Source: Caenorhabditis remanei
Lineage: Eukaryota > Nematoda > Chromadorea > Rhabditida > Rhabditidae
DNA length: 64,000 bases
Reading direction: 5' to 3'
Assembly: GCF_010183535.1 (NCBI RefSeq)
Contig: NC_071329.1
Coordinates: 17,188,879-17,252,878, forward strand
Below the pieces are notes generated by a model, which saw only the letters and a list, made by a program, of their open reading frames with translations, was not told the origin of the DNA and did not search any database. A program made the translations under genes and the position numbers. Position 1 is the first letter of the stretch; every line of letters begins with the position of its first letter. This document shows positions 11,611 to 20,850 of this stretch, piece by piece.

Positions 11611-12057
11611 CTACCAACATTCCAAAATGACTAGTCCTTCGTTGTACTCATCGATTTTGACGTCACATCTGGGTCTTCCTTGGAACATATTCAAGAGACG
11701 GTTCTGAATCGCAGGTTCTCCGTTGGGCGAATGAATTCCACGACCGGTGTTGAACGTGAATTTTCTAACACCCATATATTCATCATCAGTCATCATTTCA
11801 TAAACGCTTTCAGCATACATTGCCAACCCTTCTTCACTCATGAAATGAGTGTCGAAATAGTTCCAAGACTTGCGATACAAACGATGGTTCCTCTCGATAA
11901 TGTCATTATGGATGAGCCGTGTTTGTTCTTCTCTTTCGAAGGGGTCTCTTTCATCATTTCTTCGTTCGTGCAATACTCTGATATGGTCATAAAATTGATT
12001 CTGAGCTTCTAGAGTTTCCAAGTTGAAAAGTATAAGTGGCTTCAAATCGAAATCCAT
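11611..12057 (-). CDS. Orphan family protein, copy 3 (148 aa)
   Basis: Third copy of the orphan family, inverted relative to the other two. The start is set at MDFDLKPLI (12057). The frame stays open upstream to 12135, but that part has no counterpart in the paralogs and crosses a CATTTCAG acceptor, so it is probably intron or 5' leader. Conserved blocks are in the same order: charged helical N-terminus (TLEAQNQFYDHIRVLHERRN), SWNYFDTHFMSEEGLAMYAE, KFTFNTGRGIHSPNGEPA, GRPRCDVKIDEYNEGLVILE. The final residues are CW where copies 1 and 2 have RW. The frame is intact and most changes against copy 2 are conservative, which suggests selection on the protein. Function unknown. Confidence 0.75.
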   Translation of the reverse strand: MDFDLKPLILFNLETLEAQNQFYDHIRVLHERRNDERDPFEREEQTRLIHNDIIERNHRLYRKSWNYFDTHFMSEEGLAMYAESVYEMMTDDEYMGVRKFTFNTGRGIHSPNGEPAIQNRLLNMFQGRPRCDVKIDEYNEGLVILECW

Positions 12058-12133
12058 GTTTTGGATCAATTTAAAGTTTCTGAAATGAGAGTCAATTGAG
12101 TATCGAGTTGAAACATTTGAATTGAAAAAAATC

Positions 12134-12390
12134 ATACTTGCAAATTTACGGCCCGGGCTTCAAAGAAAGGTACCTATTTTTTTACCAAATTTTTTGAATT
12201 TTTTTGAAATTTTACATTAAAAATTTCAATTTTTTGATGCATAACTATCGTTTGATTGAATTCTGAAGTATATTCAAAAATTCGACATTTTTGGGAAAAA
12301 AACTCAAAAAAATTCAAATTTTCGTTCAAATTTTCAGTTCAAATTCTTCAGCCGGGCCTTGGAAATTCTCGTCACGGCCCGTTGCAAGTA
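12134..12390. repeat. CATACTTG-ended MITE
   Basis: Begins CATACTTGCAAATTTACGG and ends with the complementary TTGCAAGTATG. Member of a family whose ends read CATACTTG(T/C)(C/A)AAG/A followed by GGCCCGG-type sequence; other copies are at 13100, 14112, 28172 and 39088. Confidence 0.55.
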
Positions 12391-12637
12391 TGAAAAAAAT
12401 GAATAAATCAGAGAGAAAAGTTTCGAAAAAAAAGCTGAAAGCGCGAGTAGTGATGCTCGAAGAACTGCCATGAGGTGTATGGCAAACATTGAAAGAAACA
12501 TGAAGCGTCATAAATTTGAACGTAAACGTATTCCTTATCTATTCAAAACGAAAAAAAAACATTATTCTTTCAACTTCTCTGAAATAAACTGAACTTTGGA
12601 ACTGATAAGGATGATTCACTTATTGTGAAATACATAC

Positions 12638-13082
12638 AGTACCGCCCAAAAGGTTATCAACTTTGGCCGTTTTCAGTTGAAAATGACCAACTTTGAGAGT
12701 GTGCCAACTGATTGTTCCACAAAGTAGATTTTTAATGAACTATACAGAACAAAGGTAGATCTTCTTTTTTGTAGTTGACAACTTTTTTGTACGAGTACTC
12801 CCTAGAGAGTTACGGTCATTTGAAGGGGACAGCTCAAAAATCGCACTATTTTGCACTGAAATGGGTCGATTTGAGGGAGAAATTACTTTGACGATATGTA
12901 ACTTGCTAGGGAGTGCCCGTACAAAAAAGTTGTCAACTACAAAAAAGAAGATCTACCTTTGTTCTGTATAGTTCATTAAAAATCTACTTTGTGGAACAAT
13001 CAATATTACCATGACACGCTCTCAAAGTTGGCCATTTTCAACTGAAAACAGCAAAAGTTGATAACCTTTTGGGCGGTACTGT
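12638..13082. repeat. MITE family A, complete palindrome
   Basis: Best complete copy in the window. Ends are CAGTACCGCCCAAAAGGTTA and its complement TAACCTTTTGGGCGGTACTG, about 445 bp, with two inverted AAAAAAGTTGTCAACTACAAA blocks around the centre. No coding. Confidence 0.75.
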
Positions 13083-13099
13083 AGCTACGGTTGTTTACC

Positions 13100-13443
13100 A
13101 TACTTGCAAACCGGGCCAAAACTGGCTGAAACGGGCCGCCACGGGCCGGCTCGTAACTCCTGTCAAACTCAAAATTATTAGCTGAAAAATATACCAAAAT
13201 GTAGATCTCGACGAGTTCTATGTCCGTGACCTACTACGGGCCGAATGGCTATTCGTTAATGAATCGCGGGCCGGGAAAAAGTGCCGAAAAATGCGACCCA
13301 TTAACGAATAGCCATTCAGCCCGTAGGTTAGTGGCATAGAACTCGTCGAGATCTACATTTTGGTACATTTTTCAGCTCATAGTTTTGAGTTTGACGCGAG
13401 TTACGCGCCGGCCCGTGTCGGCCCGTTTCCCGGTTTGCAAGTA
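13100..13443. repeat. CATACTTG-ended GC-rich MITE
   Basis: Palindrome from CATACTTGCAAACCGGGCC to GGTTTGCAAGTATG. Internal blocks ACGGGCCG and TGTAGATCTCGACGAGTTCT occur in both arms. A close relative is at 28172-28528 and a fragment at 55520-55610. Confidence 0.7.
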
Positions 13444-13489
13444 TGTTGTTTACTCTTTGACGTCATTTTTTCATTTTACAAAAATTCAT

Positions 13490-14819
13490 TCAAATCAAGA
13501 AATAAACACAAAAAGCGAAAATTATGAATATCTGGAGCCGAGTTGAAACCGAGCAGTCACATTCTTCTTTGTCTTCATCAGAATCTGAAGTCGAACGTGT
13601 AGTGGTGGTGCTTCTGAAAAGAATTCCAGCCTTCGTTGACGTGGATTCAGAAACCGGAACAATCCTTGAGCACAGCCCAAAATCGTTATAGAATCCCTCA
13701 TCGCATTTGGATCCCGGTTCTCCATTCGAGTAATACCACCACGCCCTCTCTTTTCTGGAATATGCCTAACTTTTAAATAATAATTCCAGATTATTTTCTG
13801 ATTTTCTGACTTACATCGGTCCCAAAAAGCATTTCAAACCATTTTCCATCTCGATGCATCTGACTTTTTGCTGAAGTGGAGAAAGATATTGAATGATGTC
13901 TTCGGACACTCCGTGTCTAATCGCAGAGCCTCGATATACCCAAGTTTCTGATTTTTCCCAATAGGTTCTAGTATAAGATTTCAAGTTTTTGAAGACTGTT
14001 GTGTAGTTTGCAATCTCAAACGATGGAATGTCTTTTTTGTATCGTAGATCAAATTGCTGGTAGAGTGATTCATCGTAAATCTGGAAAAAGTGAGAAAAAT
14101 GAAATTTTCATACTTATCAAGGTACTGCCCGGAAAAGCTCGAAGGCCCGGCTTCAAAAAATGAAAAAAAAAGTTTTTTTGTAATTTTTCCAATTTTTCAT
14201 CGAAGATGTAAAAATTTTTGACGATTTTTTAGAATCTCGTCTAATTTAGAATGATAGTCGAAAAATTGACTTTTTTTGTGAAAAAATTCGAACATTTTGA
14301 ATTTTGGCGCCAATTATCCGGCCTATGGTGAATTGAGGTTTCAGAAACGCGTTAAAGGCACGCCAGATTTGAAACTGAGATTTTTAGACCACAAGAAGTA
14401 TCACTTTATAGATTTGGTCTTATTTCTGAAAAGTTATGAGACGCGTCGAAGGTACGCCAGACTCAGGTTTTAAAAAAACTTTTTCTGGTTTTTTATCAAT
14501 TTCAAAATCACAAGAACCCAAAAAAACTCTTGTTCACTTTTTCGCGAAAAATTCAAAAAATTCAAAAAATTTGAACTTTGGCGCCAATTGCCCGTCTCGG
14601 GGCTTGACAAGTATGGGAATTTCAAAATACCAGAAACTTTCTTACCAATTCATGCATATAAGCAATTTGCAATTTATTGGCTGTCTGACGTCGGAAATTA
14701 TTTAGAACGTCGATAAGAATTTTGTGATTCTCGACCTTCTTCTCCAGCTCAGGTGTCTTCTGACTTTGAGAAGCGGCAGCGATAAGGAAAAACGTGAGAA
14801 TCCATGGAGTGCACACCAT
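13490..14819 (-). CDS. CAP/SCP-like protein with C-terminal membrane anchor (234 aa)
   Basis: Exons 14819-14646, 14080-13815 and 13754-13490 give 234 residues. Residues 1-20 are a signal peptide (WILTFFLIAAASQSQ). Next come LNNFRRQTANKLQIAYMHEL, the exon 2 core with IYDESLYQQFDL and YLSPLQQKVRCIEM...CFLGPI, then WWYYSNGEPGSKCDEGFYND. A Thr-rich, acidic juxtamembrane segment (RSTTTTRSTSDSDEDKEECD) precedes the hydrophobic C-terminus ending FAFCVYFLI. Exon 2 is 266 nt in both this gene and its divergent neighbour, and both introns here fall at the same positions as in that paralog. A CATACTTG MITE (14112-14616) inflates intron 1. The last exon is read without the extra intron the paralog has. 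It is probably a secreted or lipid/membrane-anchored CAP-like protein; family call tentative, gene structure well supported. Confidence 0.72.
14112..14616. repeat. CATACTTG-ended MITE inside intron 1
   Basis: Starts CATACTTATCAAGG and ends with CCCGTCTCGGGGCTTGACAAGTATG-type sequence. It lies wholly inside intron 1 of the minus-strand CAP-like gene, so it does not break the coding sequence. AAAAAA-rich arms contain a duplicated ACGCGT(T/C)(A/G)AAGG(C/T)ACGCCAGA block. Confidence 0.55.
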
Positions 14820-14959
14820 TTTTTGGTAATACTTGTTTCGGAAACTTTAGCCTTGGCATGATGACCGTAGCCTTGACTGCCGACGAATATAAGGACTACG
14901 GTCAGTATGCCAATTCCAAAATTAATCAAAATTAACCATTCCTTCCAAAATTATCAAGA
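14820..14959. promoter_or_regulatory. Shared 140-bp divergent promoter region
   Basis: The only space between the start codons of two divergent CAP-like paralogs. It must contain both proximal promoters. It carries CTTGACTGCCGACGAATATAAGG, with a TATAAGG box on the + strand. Co-regulation of the pair is inferred from the shared region. Confidence 0.4.
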
Positions 14960-15908
14960 ATGTCGATTCAACTCTTTTGGATCTTTTTTGTTTCTACATT
15001 CATCCTCCACTCATCTGAATCGAAACCGATAGACCTGGTAGCTGTGGTTAACGATACTAATAATTTGCGACGTGAGGCAGCTGAAGAGTTTAAAATTCCT
15101 TATATGCATGAGTTGGTAAGTGATTTTGTAGTTTTTCAGTTTTAAAATGTTCATTTTTGTTAGATCTACGATGCAACTCTCTACCAACAATTTGATCTGA
15201 TTGACAATGATGACATCCCCTGGTTCACTCCTATTTCGCGTGATTTCTTTTCAGCACAGTTTGATGTGTTTAAGAACAAACGCGGCGAGATGAAGATATA
15301 TTCTTATCGAGAAAACCCACTAAGTGAAGTGAAGAATCCCTACACCGCTCAGTACCTTTCCCCACTTCAAAAACGAATCCGATGCTTAACAAGGGAGAAT
15401 GGTACGCTCAAATGTGTTTTGGGACCAATGTAAGTGTTATCTCGGCACAGTTCTTTCAACTGCGCTCCACCGAAATCCTCTTGTCTCTTTTTCTTTGAGT
15501 CGCTCAATTTCGCACACAATTTTCTTCGGTTTCGATAGAGCGCAGTTCTATAAGAGATTAAAATATGAAAATTGTTTTTAGAAGAGAAACAATGTGGTGG
15601 TACTACTCAGAAGGATCTCCTGGATCCAGATGTGATGATGATTACTATAACAATGAGGGACTGTGTACCAGATTCCAGACTACAACTACAAGAAAGACCA
15701 CAGCAACCACTTCTTTGTAAGTTTATAGACCTCTAGCTGAGACCCCTGAACAAAAACTGAAAAATTCTTTAACAGGAACACAGTCACAACTGAGAAACCA
15801 TATCCAACTATTGATGCAGAGGAGGAAGAAGAATGTGAATGTTCAGTGTCTACTTGTGTCAAAATAACTTTTATTTTTATTACGCTTTTTGTGCATTATT
15901 TGGTTTAA
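14960..15908 (+). CDS. CAP/SCP-like protein with C-terminal membrane anchor (229 aa)
   Basis: Exons 14960-15115, 15164-15429, 15582-15716 and 15776-15908 sum to 690 nt. AATAAA directly follows the stop. Signal peptide in residues 1-22 (LFWIFFVSTFILHSS), then TNNLRREAAEEFKIPYMHEL, IYDATLYQQFDLIDND, YLSPLQKRIRCLTRENGTLK, CVLGPI and WWYYSEGSPGSRCDDDYYN. A Thr-rich linker (TTTTRKTTATTSL) and acidic EEEEECECSVSTC lead to a C-terminal hydrophobic helix (ITFIFITLFVHYLV), which could be a transmembrane anchor or GPI signal. Intron 2 holds a short MITE (15432-15555). It is head-to-head with the minus-strand paralog, which fits inverted duplication. The CAP assignment rests on the N-terminal helix motif and the SPLQ..I.C...CVLGP block and is tentative. 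Confidence 0.75.
15432..15555. repeat. Short MITE with CAACTGCGCTC(T/C)ACCGAAA ends
   Basis: Inverted ends CAACTGCGCTCCACCGAAAT and TTTCGATAGAGCGCAGTT enclose a T-rich core with GAGTCGCTCAATTTCGCACAC. The same small family occurs at 38868-38973, 51805-52020 (two copies in tandem) and, with more divergent ends, 60068-60318. Confidence 0.6.
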
Positions 15909-15929
15909 TAAATGGTTTTGAACAGTCCC

Positions 15930-16172
15930 ATTTCAGTGCAAAATAGAGTGATTTTTGAGCTCTCCCCTTTACATGTCCATAACTCTTATGGAAGTGTTTG
16001 TACAAAAAATTGGTCAACTAAAAAAATGAAGCACTATCTTTGTTCTGTATGGTTCTTATATAACTTACTTTGTGCGAAAATCAGTCATACCGTAACACCT
16101 TCTCCAAGTTGGTCATTTTCAACTGAAAAAGGCCGAATTGTATATCTTACTGTACGGTACTGTAGATGTCTT
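15930..16172. repeat. MITE family A, left end missing
   Basis: Right half of family A with terminal GTACGGTACTGTA; left arm truncated near the end of the CAP-like gene. Confidence 0.5.
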
Positions 16173-16249
16173 TCATTCTAAACGATTCTGGGCTGAAAAC
16201 CCGAAACCGATTTGAAACCCTGAAATCTCTAATTTCTTCGGTTCCCTAA

Positions 16250-16627
16250 TTCCGAGTGTCGGACACCGCTCCCACGTTCCTTTCCCTCTCGTTTTCAATG
16301 GTTTATGGAAAAAGAGACACAGACATCAATAAGGAAAACAACCGCATTAGGATTCAACGGACACGAAATTCATGAAAGAATACTGTACAAATCCTAGAGA
16401 GTGCTAGAGAAACAGAAAAGAGATAGGACGGCGCATCTTTTTCGATTCATTCGGTAATGTACCAGTTGGAGTGAGACTGAGTTTGTATCGGTCGAAATTA
16501 TGTATATAAACTGATTTTTATAAAATTCTAAATATTCATATTTATTCTTCTGATATTGATATGTATATATTATGGTGTGATCTCCGTTGTCAACGAATGA
16601 AATAATAAATAACAGTGAGTCTCTAAA
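16250..16627 (+). promoter_or_regulatory. Shared promoter/leader block, copy L1
   Basis: First of five copies of a block that precedes the genes of the 16-28 kb cluster. Common elements in order: GAGACACAGACATCAAT (L1 and L2 only), CTAGAGAGTGCTAGAGAAAC, TTC(A/C)..TCATTC(G/C)GTAATGTACC, GTTGGAGT(G/A)AGACTGA(G/A)T, TGTATCGGTCGA, a TATA-like TATATAAACTGATTTTTATA, ATTCTAAATATTCATATTTAT, then TGTGATCTCCGTTGTC and a splice donor in CA|GTGAGT. I read it as core promoter plus first non-coding exon. Here the donor is followed by a TTTTCCAG acceptor at 16758 that leads straight into the zinc-knuckle ORF. Confidence 0.5.
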
Positions 16628-16779
16628 TGTTTTTCAAACCCGAATGTGTAATAGCAAATAAAATTTTGGCTATTTCAGATTTTTTCGAAACTTCACTCTT
16701 GAAAAACCCCTTTCTTCCTGAATTACGTAATTACATATTAAATACTCACATTTTCCAGGTAAACCACAACAACTAAACA

Positions 16780-17187
16780 ATGTCGAAACGCCCGAATTCG
16801 GATGACATAATGAGCGACGCAAAGCAAGTCGCAATAGCAATTGCAACCCAACAACTCTTGTCTCAAGCAAGAAGAGCCAACCGCCAGCAACAACCACGCG
16901 AATGCTTCTTCTGCTCTTCAAACAATCATAAAGAGGATCAGTGTGACCAGCCGAATACAAAGTTATACAAGTTCCGAAAGATCCATGAGAACAACCGATG
17001 TATAATCTGCTTAGGACAAACAACCGGAAATCACACAATTCGTACCTGTAGGAAACTACGTTATCCGGAAAACTTGTGCTCAAACATGGAGTGTAAACAA
17101 ATGGTTATAATACACAACCACAGTATTTGCCTGAACGATCAACTACCACAAACGGCCCAACCACCACCGAAACAGTCAAAGAAATGA
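16780..17187 (+). CDS. CCHC zinc-knuckle protein, Gag-like (135 aa)
   Basis: 135-residue ORF starting MSKRPNSDD shortly after an acceptor (TTTTCCAG, 16758), so the gene probably has a non-coding first exon in the leader block upstream. After a Gln/Ala-rich N-terminus come Cys/His clusters at residues ~41-118: CFFCSSNNHKEDQC, then CIICLGQ..GNHTIRTC, then LCSNMECKQM..IHNHSIC. The spacing resembles the tandem zinc knuckles of nematode BEL/Pao-type Gag proteins and of host genes derived from them. No protease, reverse transcriptase or LTR is adjacent, so it is either a domesticated gag fragment or a short host gene. Nucleic-acid binding is likely. Relatives, all damaged or frameshifted, are at 19245, 20851 and 23198. 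The family call is moderately sure; the start is supported by the same MSKRP start at 20851. Confidence 0.6.
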   Translation: MSKRPNSDDIMSDAKQVAIAIATQQLLSQARRANRQQQPRECFFCSSNNHKEDQCDQPNTKLYKFRKIHENNRCIICLGQTTGNHTIRTCRKLRYPENLCSNMECKQMVIIHNHSICLNDQLPQTAQPPPKQSKK

Positions 17188-17343
17188 AGGCCATCAGAAC
17201 AATGAGACAGATTCAAATTTTTTTTGTTTTTGAACAAACTACATCAAATGTTTAAGAATTTTTTAAAATGAATTTTCTCATGAACAATGTTTTATTTTTA
17301 TATAGCATCCTGCGAAGGAGAAGCCTTTCGGACAATCACAATA

Positions 17344-18250
17344 CAGTGCGCGTCATAAAGATAGGACACCCCCTAAAATTTGTTGTTCTGAAAAATCCTG
17401 GATAGTTATCAAAAATCGGCGAGTGCAGTTCGATTCAGCGACCCTAAAAACCTATGAAGACAACTGATCGTTTAGATTGAGCAACTTTAATCAGCTCTGT
17501 GCTCAAAAGTCACTTTTGAGGCCGCGTCATAAAGATAGGACACCCCCAAAAAGCAGTACTTTTCGAGTCTTTTTCCTGGAAAATGTGGAATTTTTTAATA
17601 GGAAATTGCTTAAAATGCTCTAATTAGTCATATTTTGAATGTTTTCACAAAAATTATTCCTAAAAAACTTGTTCTAAAATATTCGATTTTCAGACTTTTT
17701 AGTGATTTTTCACTTTTTCGAGTTTCATCATTGAATTATATGGAAACACCAATAAATTTCCAATATTTAAGTATCCGGAATAACAAATCATACCTTGAAA
17801 ATTAATATTTTCAACTTTGAAATGTCTTCAAAGTGATTTATATCACTTTTCATGATAGAATTCGAAAAAAGTAAAAAATAATTGGAAAATTGGAAAATCA
17901 CTTTTTTTTTGAGTTTTTCGAACAAGTTTTCTAGGAATATTTTTTGTGAAAACATTCAAAGTAGGACTAATTGTAGCACTTTAAACAATTTTCGAATAAA
18001 ATATTCCACATTTTCTAGGAAAAAGAGTCGAAAAGTGCTGTTTTTTGGGGGTGTCCTATCATTATGACGCGACCTCAAAAGTGACTTTTGAGCACAGAGC
18101 TGATGAAAGTTGCTCAATCTAAACGATCAGTTGTCTCCATAGGTTTTTAGGGTCGCTGAATCGAACTGCACTCGCCGATTTTTGATAACTATCCAGGATT
18201 TTTCAGAACAACAAATTTTAGGGGGTGTCCTATCTTTATGACGCGCTCTG
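17344..18250. mobile_element. Tc1/mariner-type MITE (907 bp) in a TA site
   Basis: Terminal inverted repeats start CAGTGCGCGTCATAAAGATA (left) and CAGAGCGCGTCATAAAGATA (right, reverse strand), flanked by TA at 17342-17343 and 18251-18252. Long arms pair 17344-17600 with 18000-18250, and the TIR motif GCGTCATAAAGATAGGACACC recurs internally at 17524 and 18050. The CAGTGC start with a TA duplication is the Tc1/mariner signature. No transposase ORF. It is inserted in the last coding exon of the minus-strand membrane protein gene. Confidence 0.8.
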
Positions 18251-18752
18251 TATTATAACGAGAACAAACAAAATAACAGACCATACTACAAAAAGATAAC
18301 ACAATCAACCCGCATGAAACAACCAATCCACAAACTAAATAAAAGCTATTCTTTTTAAAATCCAGAAGTTCGTTACGAAAGTCAATCAGATTTTTTTCAT
18401 TATCATCCAATTGATTAGCAGAAAGAGAAGGATCGACCATACAACTACGAAGCCCAAATTGATGATATTCTTCCTCCATATCACCACGACACTCGTCGAC
18501 AAACTCCGCCGATAACCTAACACGAATATGGCATGGAACATCATACTCATCTTGGATACAAAAATGAGGCGATGAGTAGCTACAAAAGTAAAGAAAATAT
18601 TATTTCAAAAAAAATATAAATTACCCCTTCAACATCAAACAATATTTACATTCAGCACAATTGGCGATTACAACCCAATCCGGAATCACTGAAGAATTCC
18701 CACCGCATACCACAGAAATAGAGCAATAAAAAACAAATATCAAGAAGAACAT
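18189..18752 (-). CDS. One-pass membrane protein, tail replaced by MITE sequence (172 aa)
   Basis: Exons 18752-18625 and 18579-18189 (intron GTAATT...TTTTGTAG). The start MFFLIFVFYCSISVVC gives a signal peptide; an in-frame ATG at 18839 would add 29 residues. The ectodomain is Cys-rich (NCAECKYCLM, FCIQDEYDVPCHI, DECRGDM, RSCMVD). A transmembrane helix follows at about residues 126-151 (FYLVCGLVVSCGLIVLSFCS), then CYFVCSRYN. Immediately after this the reading frame enters the inverted repeat of the Tc1-type MITE, which supplies the last 20 or so residues and the stop. Without the insert, the flank at 17343 would continue the tail for only a dozen codons to a stop near 17303, so little protein was lost. 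The ectodomain is unrecognised. The orientation is opposite to its zinc-knuckle neighbours. Confidence 0.55.
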
Positions 18753-18815
18753 GCTGACAAGAAAACAGTTTATCGTCAAGTTTCTTTTATATGAGCTTGC
18801 TGCGGGGGTGCTGGA

Positions 18816-19124
18816 ATGTCGCCATTCCAAGCATATCATTTATTATTATGCTCCCTCTTCATCCTGCCTCCCGTTCATCTTCCTGGCTGCCACCCTATTC
18901 ACTGCAGGAGGATAATGGAATTTCTGCCATGCGCTACCAAGAGTCAGATCATCAAGGCACAATACGGGACAATTCGCGGTTCACGATCACTTCCTGGCTC
19001 AATCAAATTTTTGGCACTGCACAACGAGCACTTCACAACACATTGTCATGCGCGGGAGTGTAGAGATCAAACAATCTTTACCGACGATCTTTGCTGCCGA
19101 CTCCCTCGTGACCTCAAAGTCTAA
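18816..19124 (+). CDS. Small Cys/His-containing ORF, possibly secreted (102 aa)
   Basis: Open frame of 102 residues with a hydrophobic N-terminus (YHLLLCSLFILPPVHL) and a C-terminal part containing HCHAREC and DDLCC. It lies just upstream of the zinc-knuckle relic at 19245 and head-to-head with the minus-strand membrane protein gene. Composition is protein-like and somewhat richer in GC than its surroundings. There is no paralog in the window, no clear splice partner and an overlapping alternative frame from 18791. It may be a true small gene or the 5' part of the relic behind it. Low confidence. Confidence 0.25.
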   Translation: MSPFQAYHLLLCSLFILPPVHLPGCHPIHCRRIMEFLPCATKSQIIKAQYGTIRGSRSLPGSIKFLALHNEHFTTHCHARECRDQTIFTDDLCCRLPRDLKV

Positions 19125-19244
19125 CGCGGAATGGAATTCACTAATTAGATCACCGATTATACCTATTCTCAATTTCTCTCTCTTTCTCTCCCTCTCTCTC
19201 AAGGGCCAAGAAGCCAATCAGGGCCAAGACGCCAAAAACGGTCA

Positions 19245-19467
19245 GTAGAACTCAAGAGCCAAATCGCTGCATCGTTTGCTTAGGCCCGAAGAGCGGTACT
19301 TATACTACCTTGCAGCAAAAGGACCGACCCATCAAATATTCAATTGCAATAAGCTCAGATACTCTTCAAACCTGTGTGACAACCGCCAATGTGACAACAT
19401 GGGAATAATTCATAATCACCACATCTGCCCAAGTGAAAATCAGAAGAAGGTATGCAAAAAATTGTAG
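19245..19467 (+). pseudogene. Zinc-knuckle relic, frameshifted
   Basis: One frame reads NRCIVCLGPKSGTY (19260-19305). A second continues NCNKLRYSSNLCDNRQCDNM and IIHNHHICP, which align with CIICLGQ...CRKLRYPENLCSNMECKQM...IHNHSIC of the gene at 16780. The switch of frame in the middle means a frameshift. The 3' end keeps a donor (AAG|GTATGC) and a TTTTTTTCAG acceptor followed at once by TAA, so the old last intron is recognisable. A (TC)n stretch (19175-19203) precedes it. Confidence 0.55.
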
Positions 19468-19988
19468 CAAAACCAATAAAAATGTTATTTTTTTCAGTAA
19501 ACCAACAACAAGAAGGAAATCCCAACTTTTTTTATTTTTAAGCAAAAAAAATAACATCGCAATTGTTTGAAACTTTTTTAAAAGGAATGTTTCTCCAAAA
19601 AAAGTATAATTATTTATTTTGACAAATGCAACAATTCAGGTACAGTGGTTAGGATTATAATTAGTATTATAGATTAAAAAATATAAGCATATATATCTGG
19701 AACGCGGCTCTAAACTGAGTTGCGATCAGGCAAAAGGTGGTTCAGATTAATACAAGTTTATTGAGTAGAATATATGCAGAAATAACAATATATGGGAGTA
19801 ATAGAGACGGGAAAAAGGGGTAATAGGGAATAAGGAACGGGGAAATAGGGACAGGAAAAATAATAAAGAAAAGCTACAAAAAAATAAAGAAGCTACAAAC
19901 CTAAGGTTCAGAATTTGTGGGGTCCCATAAATTTGTCGTTCGGTGTGAGTCAGGGTGACTCTTCTGGAGCCCAAATAGGATAACCTCA
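19468..19988. repeat. Intergenic with one unit of a duplicated ~115-bp block
   Basis: Positions about 19876-19988 (AAGCTACAAACCTAAGGTTC through AACCTCA) recur at 21899-22013. In this copy the block is split by the Harbinger-like MITE and resumes at 20440 (TCAGATTGAGGTT). No gene seen in 19468-19875. Confidence 0.55.
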
Positions 19989-20439
19989 CAAGGGAAGTCT
20001 TTGGAGACGCCACTTTCAAACGAGCTATAAATTTGGTCATAGGTATTTTCGACCACGGGGAGTCCATTTCTGCAGTCAAAACCTGCTAAATGTCTCTGTG
20101 AGCCGAGTTATGAGCTCTTAAACTTTTCATATGGGCAAGCTTTTTCACATGGAATTCCAAATCGGACGTATATACGCCACCGCTCAGTTGAATTTGTGTT
20201 CCCCAGCGGTTTACCTGTGTTTGTAAGTTGCGAAAAAGAGAAAATCTAGCGTATACTACTTGTCGATTTGGAATTCCATGTGAAAAAGCTTTCCCATATG
20301 AAAAGTTTAAAAGCTCATAACTCGGCTCAGAGAGACATTTAACAGGTTTTGATTGCAGAAATGGACTCCCCGTAGTTGAAAATACCTATGACCAAATTTA
20401 TAGCTCGTTTGAAAGTGGCGTCTCCAAAGACTTCCCTTG
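19989..20439. mobile_element. PIF/Harbinger-like MITE, second copy
   Basis: 451-bp palindrome with ends CAAGGGAAGTCTTTGG and CCAAAGACTTCCCTTG, flanked by TCA (19986-19988 and 20440-20442). The empty site is visible in the duplicate block at 21899-22013 (CCTCAGATTGAGG), which proves the 3-bp duplication. Confidence 0.8.
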
Positions 20440-20524
20440 TCAGATTGAGGTTACCCACGTTTCCGTCCAGAACGGCTCCCCTCCACCCCGGATACACAAA
20501 TCTCAGAAACTCGAAGAGAAATGA

Positions 20525-20700
20525 CTATAAGAAGTGCTCGTACAAATAAGTTGTCAACTACAAAAATGAAGCTCTACTTTTGTTCTGTATGATTCATGAA
20601 AAAACTACTTGATGGGACAATCAGTATCACCATGACACAGTCTCAAAGTTGCTCAATTTCAATTAAAACGGTCAACGTTTACAACCGGGACTCTATACCA
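20525..20700. repeat. MITE family A, truncated
   Basis: Contains CGTACAAATAAGTTGTCAACTAC and TCTCAAAGTTG...CGGTCAACG; both ends are worn. Confidence 0.45.
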
Positions 20701-20850
20701 GATGGAAATCCTTTATGATCTCGACTCTAAACAATGAGACCCCTTTTCAACTTCAAATTTTGAAAATCATTACTGTACTGTTGTTGTTTCCAATACCACA
20801 AAGTAATCCTAAAACTAAATGCATTTCAGCAAATTACAAACACCCAAACT

